64,000 nucleotides of DNA from NCBI GenBank assembly GCA_944326335.1, contig CALVDM010000012.1, positions 1-64,000 of the forward strand. The letters are read 5' to 3'. Shown in pieces: positions 34,451-42,324 of this stretch. Under the pieces are notes generated by a model that saw only the letters and a program-made list of their open reading frames with translations, was not told where the DNA came from and did not search any database. A program made the translations under genes and the position numbers. The DNA comes from an uncultured Bacteroidales bacterium. Its GTDB lineage: Bacteria > Bacteroidota > Bacteroidia > Bacteroidales > UBA932. Position 1 is the first letter of the stretch, and every line of letters begins with the position of its first letter.

Positions 34451-36459
34451 TCAACAGGTTTTACGACACCCTTCTTATCGAAACTGAGCTTGGCAGGGGT
34501 CTCGCGCACGTCGTCCTTGGAATAGGTGATGGTCCAGGTGTCCATGGTCATCAGCTTCCAAAGCTCGTCCTCCGTCATAGGAGCCGCATACCTGATTCTT
34601 ATCGCAGGCATGAGGGCATCGTTCAAGTCGAGGTAGATGCCTATGATGCCTTCGTTTCCGGAAAGATGGTTGCTGAGATAAGGCATGTTCCTGAGGATTA
34701 TCGGCTTTTCATAATTCGGGTCGGCAACCTCATATATGAACTGAGGCTGTCCCTCGTACTGCTCGACACGGCTCCTGAACTCTGCCTTGAATGGAGTGAA
34801 AAGCATCCTTATCAGGTCTTCTACCGGCATATAGCTTACGGTATCCTCCATGGCCACGAACTCGTAGTCCACCTCCGTGTCCTTGGTGCCGCCACCATGC
34901 ACAGGCATGGACAGTGTCTTCATCTCCACAATTTCCCTGAACCAGTCCTTGTCGAGGTCCTCGGAAGGGTCGGCATAGACATGCACGATGAGCGGACATG
35001 CAAATTCGGAAGTAAGCCCGTATATCTTCTTCCCCGAAAGCCTCATCTGAAGGCCGAGATAATTCAAATCAAGCTTGTCATACATCTTCTCGGTCCTTAT
35101 GGTGAGCACCTTGACACTGTCTGTCAGGGCCGGGTCAGGAGTGTTGACCCTGAACTTGGACGGCACGTAGATGCGCTCGAGTATCTTCTCAGGTGTTATT
35201 GCCGACGGGTCGTATGTGACAATGGCATAATGATGGTTCACGAAAGTCTTCACCCCGTAGATTCCCGGAATCTTCTGGAGCCTGGCCTTGAACGCCATGG
35301 AGCTGCCGTAGCATTTCACCGACTTCAGGCCGTCTATTCTCGTCTCCGCAAGGTTGTCCGGATTCACAAGCATGGTCACGGAGCCGTCTTCCGCCACTTC
35401 CTCGATTCCCCATGTCTCGTCAATGGTAGGAAGCTCGAACCTGTTTCCAATCCACACTCCGATTATGAAGAACACCACGGTCAATATGGCCGGAAGATAT
35501 TTTCCGAAACTGTTCCTGCGATTCTTGCAAACCCCCACGGAAAGGGCGGACGTAGGGCATGAGGCCACACATTCCCCGCACAAGGTGCAGTCAACCGAGT
35601 CGAGCCGGCCGCCCTGCAGGGAGTCCACGTCTATGCCGTAAGGGCAGTTTCTGTTGCAAATTCCGCAGTGAGTGCAGGCTGCGCCGTCCTTTATGACATT
35701 GAGAATCTGATATTTCGGTTTCCTGTTGAAAATTTCGAGCAGGTAGCCCATGATGCAGAACAGGGCGAGGAGTATCCACCACGGGATGTCGGCTCCGAGA
35801 AGGCTGAGAATCCACCAGAACACGAAAAGCGCGCCTATCCATATCCAGAACTTGAGGGAATTGGATATCGCCCCGAGAGGACAGAGGTACCTGCACCAGA
35901 ACATATTCACGAAGAACCCCCCGAGGATGAGGAGGACAAGTGTCACTATCGACATCCAGAGAGTTATTTCACCCTGGAAACCTGTCGCAACGGCGTAGTA
36001 CGGGTCGAGGTTCTTGCAGAACAGCTCGCTTGCCGTTGCCGTCATGTAGAAAATCCAGAATACGAGGCCATATTTGAATATCCTGAGGACCGAGTCGGCC
36101 ACTGAACCGTTCCTTACGGTGACAGCCTTTATCTTGAGGCCTTTGCGTGCCTTTGCGAGCAGGTCCTGCACAGTGCCGAGAGGGCAGAGGTAACCGCAGA
36201 AAAGCTTGCTGAACAAGACGACTGCGGCAGCGAGCATGATACCCATCATTATCTGCAGGGAACTCATGCTGCACGGGAGGGAACCGTTCACAAAGAATGT
36301 CGTCAGGGCTTGGAGACCTCCGACCGGGCAGTAAGCCTCAGGGTCTGCCGGTTCCTTGCCAGGTATTATCCCCGTGAGGACAATCACGAGAGCTGCAAGC
36401 ACGCCCCACTGAAGGAGGTAACGGGGCCAGTTTTTGATGATGTTGGATTTTTTCGACAT
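34447..36459 (-). CDS. Membrane polyferredoxin (NapH/CcoG-like) with HMA-like C-terminal domain
   Basis: A 670-residue protein. The N-terminal 250 residues hold about six membrane helices with two CxxxCP motifs at helix ends (CGYLCPLG, CRYLCPLG) and an earlier CPVGG. Residues about 262-310 form a two-cluster ferredoxin domain (CTHCGICNRNCP and CTLCGECVASCP), followed by a seventh helix. The soluble C-terminal 320 residues are unusual. One part (about 375-435; IDGLKSVKCYGSS...IPGIYGVKTF...AIVTYDPSAITPEKILE) looks like a heavy-metal-associated ferredoxin-like fold with a single Cys. Electron transfer across the inner membrane, perhaps to reduce a metal or a protein, is inferred. It lies 24 bases after the M16 gene. 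Confidence 0.8.
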   Translation of the reverse strand: MSKKSNIIKNWPRYLLQWGVLAALVIVLTGIIPGKEPADPEAYCPVGGLQALTTFFVNGSLPCSMSSLQIMMGIMLAAAVVLFSKLFCGYLCPLGTVQDLLAKARKGLKIKAVTVRNGSVADSVLRIFKYGLVFWIFYMTATASELFCKNLDPYYAVATGFQGEITLWMSIVTLVLLILGGFFVNMFWCRYLCPLGAISNSLKFWIWIGALFVFWWILSLLGADIPWWILLALFCIMGYLLEIFNRKPKYQILNVIKDGAACTHCGICNRNCPYGIDVDSLQGGRLDSVDCTLCGECVASCPTSALSVGVCKNRRNSFGKYLPAILTVVFFIIGVWIGNRFELPTIDETWGIEEVAEDGSVTMLVNPDNLAETRIDGLKSVKCYGSSMAFKARLQKIPGIYGVKTFVNHHYAIVTYDPSAITPEKILERIYVPSKFRVNTPDPALTDSVKVLTIRTEKMYDKLDLNYLGLQMRLSGKKIYGLTSEFACPLIVHVYADPSEDLDKDWFREIVEMKTLSMPVHGGGTKDTEVDYEFVAMEDTVSYMPVEDLIRMLFTPFKAEFRSRVEQYEGQPQFIYEVADPNYEKPIILRNMPYLSNHLSGNEGIIGIYLDLNDALMPAIRIRYAAPMTEDELWKLMTMDTWTITYSKDDVRETPAKLSFDKKGVVKPVE

Positions 36460-36483
36460 AATTCAGATCCTGTTTTGATTATT

Positions 36484-39312
36484 CTATTCTTCCCGATAAA
36501 TTTCGATAAATTTATCTCCTTTTGCAAGTTTCCCGGCAAATTTGCGTATATCCCCCGCATCTATCCCTTCCATCACGGCCTCATAACCGGCGTCCATGTC
36601 TACACCGTAGCGGACAAGGTCGATGCACTCACGGTTTTTCGCAGACACCGAATTCTTCCTGGCCGCCTGAAGTTCGGCATGGTGCTTCACAAGATATTTC
36701 TTCGCCTCGTCAAGCTCCTGGGCGGAAGGCCCTTCCGAAGCCATCTTCGCCATCCCGTCCGTCACATCCTGCACAAGGACATCCACCATCTCCGGCCTGG
36801 TCTGGAACGCGACCACGGACTCGAACCTTCCGCCGTCGGCATAGGACATGTCCGTGCCGAAAGCCACATGGTAGGTACCGCCTCTTGCCTCACGTATCTG
36901 CATCATGTACCTGCCCGACATTATGTAGTCCATAATCCGGATAACTGCAATATTCTCCGGAGACAGCCTTGTCCGGCCATTGAAGCAATAATTGACTTCG
37001 GCCTTCGGCACTGTCTCCACCGGATATGTGCGGTCAAAGACCACATCTCCCTTATAGACAGGCTCCGGAGACCTGACTCTGGCCTTGCGGACATCGTAAC
37101 TGCTGTCGAGCGAAGCGATATACTTCTCCACCATAGCCTTTATTTCCGCCTCCGGCAAATCTCCGGATATGAATACCGAGAGATTCCCGTAATCATGGAA
37201 GCTGCGATGGAAAACGTCTTTCAGCAAATCCATGTCCACCGCTTCGACAGCGGCACTGTCAAGCGCAGCCAGCCACGGATGCGAGCCGTACTTCACGGAC
37301 TGCGATTCCTCGTTGAACAGGTCCCTGTCGCTGCGTTTCTTGCCGAGGGAGCGCAGATTGTCCTGCCTGCGCTTGTCGAGAGCCGCCTCAGTACCGAAGT
37401 ACGGGTCGCTGAGAATCCCGTAAATCATCTTGAAGCATGTCCCGACACTTTTCCTGTCCGAAGTCGCTGAAACGGCAGCAGTTTCGCGCGCAAGCGACAC
37501 GGATATATTCACACCGGCACACACAGGGCTGTTCCTTATCGCCGATGCATCATAGCTGCCGAAACCGAGGTTTCTGAAATAATAATCCTGGATGAACCTT
37601 GCAGACGGGAGCATGTCCTGCGGAAGTGCATTGTAGCCCGTGTCGAAAATCATCTCCACGGAAAGGCCGGTGCCGGACCTCACCTCTCCTGAAGGGGTCC
37701 ACCAGACCTTCGCGCCATTGCCCAATATCCACAATTCACTGTCTGTCCCTTTTACAGGGGCTGTCTTTGATATTATGCCAGGCTCCGGGGAATAGTCCAT
37801 GCTTATCTTCCCGTATGTCAGATATTCCGGACGGATATCCTCCGCCTTCACCGCCGATATTACAGCCTGCATTTCCTGCTTTGTCGGGATACGTCCGACC
37901 TCGCTCTCGTTCATGCACCATGAATATATCATGTCGCTGTCGGAGAACATCTTCTGTTCATACCCCTTCACATCTTCATACCCGAGCTCGGAGAGGATGA
38001 GTTTTCTGGTCTCCTTCATGTCGTAGGGGTTGGCGGCGGAGAATCCCCTGAGGAAATGCTCCTTGCACACGTCAACTATCTCCCTGTCCGTGACATCCGA
38101 CGGGAAGCTCTCGACGTTCATCCTGTATTTTTTATAGACCTTGAACCTTGCAGCCTCGAACTCCTCTTCCGTGAAACCGTATCTCAGCAGCCTCTCGACC
38201 TCCCTCACATAGAATGCAAGGGCTTCATCCATGTACTCGGGAGATTTCAGCGACAGCGTGAAGAGAGAGACATAGAAATCCGCCCCGTAAGGATTCGTGA
38301 CAAGCACTGCCGACGACAGCGGACTTCCGGACTTCTTCACGGCTTCCGCAAGCCTGTCCGAGAGAATGGCTGTCACAATCTGCCGCGAGAACTGGTCCTT
38401 GTAGAAGAAATCCGTGTTCCTCAGGCTCCGTTCCGGCATTCTCTGCCTGTGCATCACTTTCAGCACATGGTACTTCACCTGAGGGTCGAGCATGTTCTCG
38501 AACAGCGGTTCCTGGAGGTCCGGGACAGGATATGTCTCCTTTGGGGCCGGATTGTCGCTCGCCGGAATGTCCGAGAACATCCTGCGGACCTTCCCGACCA
38601 TGGCGTCGGCATCGAAATCGCCCACAACGACTATCGCCTGGAGGTCCGGACGGTACCACTTGTGGTAGAAGTCGAGTATCTCGTGCGGCTTGAAGCCGTT
38701 TATCACCTCAAGTGTGCCCAGGACGCTTCTCCGGGTGTGTTTCGAGCCTCTGTATATAAGGTCGTTCTGTTTCTGCATCATCCGCATGCGCGGTTCATCC
38801 TTCCTCCGCCACTCCTCGCTGATGACTCCCCGCTCGGCATCAAGTGCCTCAGGTTCGCATGAAATGTCGCAGGACCAGTCATGCAGGACCATAAGTACCG
38901 AGTCCACGAAAGATTCCCTGACAAGAGGGACCGACGATATATTGTAGACAGTCTCCGTCCTGTTGGTATAGGCATTCACGTTGTAACCGAAGCGGACACC
39001 GTCCCTGGCAAGGAAGTCCAGAATCTCCTTGTCCGGGTAATGCCTTGTGCCGTTGAAGGCCATGTGTTCGAGGAAGTGGGCGAGTCCGTTCTGGTTGTCT
39101 TCCTCCTGCAGGGCTCCGACATTGTGTATGATATAGAAGTCGGCACACCCCTCGGGGTTTGGGTTATGTCTTATATAATAGGTGAGTCCGTTCTCCAGCT
39201 TTCCTGTAATGAGCTTGGGGTCATCAGGGATGACTGTCTGGGACCATGTCGGGACGGAAAAGGCCAGCACAAGGGCGGCTGCATGTACAATCGTGAAAAT
39301 TATTCTTGACAT
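36484..39312 (-). CDS. M16-family zinc metalloprotease (pitrilysin/insulinase type)
   Basis: A 942-residue protein containing two fused M16 halves in one chain. The zinc motif HFLEH lies near residues 79-83 and the third ligand Glu near residue 160 (ERGVISEEW). An N-terminal signal peptide (MSRIIFTIVHAAALVLAFSV) places it in the periplasm. M16 proteases enclose and cut peptides up to small-protein size. The longer frame back to 39369 would overlap the upstream gene and add 19 residues before the signal; the ATG at 39312 is preferred. It is embedded in the TonB-receptor operon, which suggests it degrades the imported cargo. Confidence 0.92.
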   Translation of the reverse strand: MSRIIFTIVHAAALVLAFSVPTWSQTVIPDDPKLITGKLENGLTYYIRHNPNPEGCADFYIIHNVGALQEEDNQNGLAHFLEHMAFNGTRHYPDKEILDFLARDGVRFGYNVNAYTNRTETVYNISSVPLVRESFVDSVLMVLHDWSCDISCEPEALDAERGVISEEWRRKDEPRMRMMQKQNDLIYRGSKHTRRSVLGTLEVINGFKPHEILDFYHKWYRPDLQAIVVVGDFDADAMVGKVRRMFSDIPASDNPAPKETYPVPDLQEPLFENMLDPQVKYHVLKVMHRQRMPERSLRNTDFFYKDQFSRQIVTAILSDRLAEAVKKSGSPLSSAVLVTNPYGADFYVSLFTLSLKSPEYMDEALAFYVREVERLLRYGFTEEEFEAARFKVYKKYRMNVESFPSDVTDREIVDVCKEHFLRGFSAANPYDMKETRKLILSELGYEDVKGYEQKMFSDSDMIYSWCMNESEVGRIPTKQEMQAVISAVKAEDIRPEYLTYGKISMDYSPEPGIISKTAPVKGTDSELWILGNGAKVWWTPSGEVRSGTGLSVEMIFDTGYNALPQDMLPSARFIQDYYFRNLGFGSYDASAIRNSPVCAGVNISVSLARETAAVSATSDRKSVGTCFKMIYGILSDPYFGTEAALDKRRQDNLRSLGKKRSDRDLFNEESQSVKYGSHPWLAALDSAAVEAVDMDLLKDVFHRSFHDYGNLSVFISGDLPEAEIKAMVEKYIASLDSSYDVRKARVRSPEPVYKGDVVFDRTYPVETVPKAEVNYCFNGRTRLSPENIAVIRIMDYIMSGRYMMQIREARGGTYHVAFGTDMSYADGGRFESVVAFQTRPEMVDVLVQDVTDGMAKMASEGPSAQELDEAKKYLVKHHAELQAARKNSVSAKNRECIDLVRYGVDMDAGYEAVMEGIDAGDIRKFAGKLAKGDKFIEIYREE

Positions 39313-39358
39313 TGCATAATCGGTTATAGCGCATCGGGCCATACTGCATTCCGCCGAA

Positions 39359-40975
39359 TCAGAACGCACAGCCGAGCGTGATTACAAAGATGTTCCTGAA
39401 ACCGTCCGTCAGATATGACGGATTCTTCAAGGTATGGTTGTATGTGTCGCGCACATCGACATAGGCGGATATCTTGTCGCCGAACAGTCTCGTGTAGCGG
39501 AACGACAGAGTGGCACCGGCCCTTGCGGCAGTGTCATATTCGAAATCACGGTCGAGATAGCTGTCATTAGTGCTATGGTTGTCTGAAGCACTTTCAGCAT
39601 AGGTACCGTCTTCATTCTTTGTGCCGGAGCCCATGTAACAGGATACATCAAGTCCCACGGTGAAGATATTGTTTGTCACAGTGAAGTTCCTGCCACCATG
39701 CATGCTTCCGGAGAACACCGTAATCTCCTGGTTGCGGTAGAAAGGGTAATAGGTGGCCCTGAAAGTGTTGTAGGATGCGCCAAGCTCCACCCCGTACTCC
39801 CATCTGGGACGGAATCGGTCTATACCGAGATACCCGTCGTATGACAGCCTCCCCGAAAACCCTATGCTGTTATATATCTCGTTCTGCCCGAAATACTCCA
39901 CCACCGTGTTGCCTCCAGGGTTGGTTGTCCGCCTGTATATGTTCTCGCAATTTATGAGACCGGTATATTCTCCATAGAGAGACACCTTGTGCAGAGAGGT
40001 CCCTTTCCTGATGTCGAGGACGCCGTTGTAACTTGCAGTGTTCCCTCCGAATTCGCAATATATCGCCTCGTTCGAGGACCTGTCTCCATAATGGCCGTCC
40101 CTGTACCGATACGTCAGTTCATTGAAGAAGATTATGTTTCCAGGATTGCCGAAAGTCAGCTGAAGGGCCCCTCCGAAGAACGAGTTTATCATGGGCCGGC
40201 CCGGCGATGTGGTCTTTATAAAACCGAGGTCTCCGTCCAGCCGCTCTACCGTCCCGAAATACCCGCCGTAGTCTATGAACGTGTAATACTGCTGGTCGGT
40301 GGTGCCGAAGATACTGCAGTCAAGATTCTCCACAGTCCTCTCGTACAGGAAGTTCAGGCCTGCCGAAAAACTTTCCGATGGAGCGAACCTCACTCCTGCG
40401 GACATCCCGAGGTCCATCCACCGGCTTCTCGGCCTCGGGTCCTTACGCTTGGCATAATCCCCGGTCTCGTAATCGAACTGCAGACCGAGAGCCCATCCTC
40501 CGCCGAGCATGCAGGACATCCCTCCGGACAGCGAATACAGTTCCTTGACCTTGACACCTGCATTGTCTCCGGTATTCTCCATGAAGTTTATGGGATTGTA
40601 TGAAGGGTCCATGAAATAGTGTCCGCTCATGTTCTTCCCGTGGAAATAGGAATAGGACAGCATGCCGTGGAAGACTATCATGTCAGAAATTCTTGCAAAG
40701 GATTCCGTCCTCGCCCCCGCAAGAAGGCTGTTGTCAGAACCTTCCACAGGAATCAGTCCGCCATCCTCCTTGTTGAAATACGCCTCCACGAAAGATGTTC
40801 GGTCCACCTGCAAGGTAGCGAGACCGGCCGCATTGGAAGAGACCAGCCACGGGTTCGAGTCCTTTATGAACGAGAAATCGTAGATATTCCTCCCTTGCTG
40901 CCCGACCGCCACCGGACAGAAGATGACAGACAGGGAGATTGCCATGACCGCTATATTGAATCTGTACATAATCAC
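39359..40975 (-). CDS. Outer-membrane beta-barrel protein, DUF6850-like
   Basis: A 538-residue protein with a signal peptide (AVMAISLSVIFCPVAVGQ) and long runs of alternating polar/hydrophobic strands ending in Phe (FVITLGCAF), the signature of an outer-membrane barrel. The overall pattern and its partners (DUF4876 and a TonB receptor upstream) fit the Bacteroidota DUF6850 group. The function is unknown; it could be a second pore or an accessory of the receptor. Gaps are 18 bases upstream and 46 downstream. Confidence 0.65.
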   Translation of the reverse strand: MIMYRFNIAVMAISLSVIFCPVAVGQQGRNIYDFSFIKDSNPWLVSSNAAGLATLQVDRTSFVEAYFNKEDGGLIPVEGSDNSLLAGARTESFARISDMIVFHGMLSYSYFHGKNMSGHYFMDPSYNPINFMENTGDNAGVKVKELYSLSGGMSCMLGGGWALGLQFDYETGDYAKRKDPRPRSRWMDLGMSAGVRFAPSESFSAGLNFLYERTVENLDCSIFGTTDQQYYTFIDYGGYFGTVERLDGDLGFIKTTSPGRPMINSFFGGALQLTFGNPGNIIFFNELTYRYRDGHYGDRSSNEAIYCEFGGNTASYNGVLDIRKGTSLHKVSLYGEYTGLINCENIYRRTTNPGGNTVVEYFGQNEIYNSIGFSGRLSYDGYLGIDRFRPRWEYGVELGASYNTFRATYYPFYRNQEITVFSGSMHGGRNFTVTNNIFTVGLDVSCYMGSGTKNEDGTYAESASDNHSTNDSYLDRDFEYDTAARAGATLSFRYTRLFGDKISAYVDVRDTYNHTLKNPSYLTDGFRNIFVITLGCAF

Positions 40976-40993
40976 TGGAATTTAACTGATACC

Positions 40994-42304
40994 TCAATTC
41001 TTCAATGAAGATATGCGCCTCTGGTGGAAATCACTCGAGGAGTTGTTGGTCTCCATATAGATTATATGTGCGCCGTTGGCTATGGAGGCCTCCGCATCTA
41101 TTCCGGAAGGGTCAGTCGAGCCGTAAGTGATGTCTACGCCGACAGTCCCTCCGGTGTAGCCGTAGACGAGTTTTCCTGCATTTTCAGGAAGGGCCTCGGT
41201 GGCCTCCTTGTCGACATTCCGGTATAAGGTATACCCGTAATCTGATGTCATGTATATGGACCCGGCGTCTATGTCAGAGGTGAAACGCTTGTTGTTGCTT
41301 GACTCAAGGCCGGCAGCCATCACATCTATGCCATCCAGTACCCACAATCTTTCCACCTTCACTACCGGGAGATTCGCGCTCTCTGTCCTGTCATAATTTG
41401 TGTCATCCTGGACGTATGACTCTATATCCGCATATTCGAGGATGTAAAATGCAGGACCGGTATTGGACACCGGCCATGCCGTACCCTGGCTGAACAGATA
41501 GGTCTGAAGGTAGTGCGACGGGTCGATATTGTCTGACGGGTTCGGATAGTAGTTGGTGTTGTACTTTTCCCCGAATGCTTCCGGGTCATACATGGCATAG
41601 TAGCCTGCGTCGCTGAGGTCCACGGAGTTGCTGTATGTTCTTGTGTGGTTGATGGCTCCATAGATTGCCACGACTATCTGCGAATATGCAGGCAGGGATA
41701 CTTCCGTATTGAACCACCATATATTCCAGCCGGCCGGAATCCATCCTTCCGGTTCGTAAATAAACTGTCCGTTCCTCAGCCACCTGTTCTGCCCGTTGCT
41801 GTTGGCAGGGGTGGCAATCGCGAAGGCGACGTCGCTGATGTCAATCTCATCTGCTGAATTGTTGTACAGTATCACGTACTTGTCATAGTAGTAACTGCCG
41901 CTGCCCTCGTCATTCTGGCATCCTCCGACATACAGTTCCTTTATGATAAGGTCTTTCGGCTCCGTCTTTGTCAAGGCGAGGCTGATGTTGTCCTCGCCAT
42001 CCTCAGATATCACGACAGACATATTGAGGTTGTAGATATAGTCGTCCGCCTTGAAAGATGCGGACACTGTGTACAGCCCGGGCACCAGGTCGAATGTCAC
42101 CACCCCAGCTTCTGTCCGGCCTTCGTATGAAACCGAATTGTTCTGTGCGGACACTGTCACGCCAATGTTGTCCTCCGCATACACGGCACCATCGTCCGTC
42201 AGGGTGAAAGTCACCGTCACCCCTGTGATGAGCGGCTGTATTTCGCAGGAAGGCAGCGACAATGCGGCTGCCGCTGCAAGGCAATATATGATTATCTTCT
42301 TCAT
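40994..42304 (-). CDS. DUF4876-family surface lipoprotein
   Basis: A 436-residue lipoprotein (LSLPSC lipobox). Residues about 25-115 form a carboxypeptidase-regulatory-like or Ig-like beta domain (VTFDLVPGLYTVSASF). The rest matches DUF4876 (LIIKELYVGGCQNDEG...YYYDKYVILYNNS; IPAGWNIWWFN), related in layout to lamin-tail-type beta folds. It lies 20 bases after the TonB receptor gene, where SusD-like partners sit in sugar systems, and so may capture the ligand at the surface. That role is inferred from position. Confidence 0.8.
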   Translation of the reverse strand: MKKIIIYCLAAAAALSLPSCEIQPLITGVTVTFTLTDDGAVYAEDNIGVTVSAQNNSVSYEGRTEAGVVTFDLVPGLYTVSASFKADDYIYNLNMSVVISEDGEDNISLALTKTEPKDLIIKELYVGGCQNDEGSGSYYYDKYVILYNNSADEIDISDVAFAIATPANSNGQNRWLRNGQFIYEPEGWIPAGWNIWWFNTEVSLPAYSQIVVAIYGAINHTRTYSNSVDLSDAGYYAMYDPEAFGEKYNTNYYPNPSDNIDPSHYLQTYLFSQGTAWPVSNTGPAFYILEYADIESYVQDDTNYDRTESANLPVVKVERLWVLDGIDVMAAGLESSNNKRFTSDIDAGSIYMTSDYGYTLYRNVDKEATEALPENAGKLVYGYTGGTVGVDITYGSTDPSGIDAEASIANGAHIIYMETNNSSSDFHQRRISSLKN

Positions 42305-42324
42305 CTCTCAACAGATTGATTGTG

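Noticed and set aside
34402..37470. Two plus-strand frames of 386 codons each
   Set aside because: Both run opposite the polyferredoxin and M16 genes, which have clear motifs. The plus-strand translations have none.
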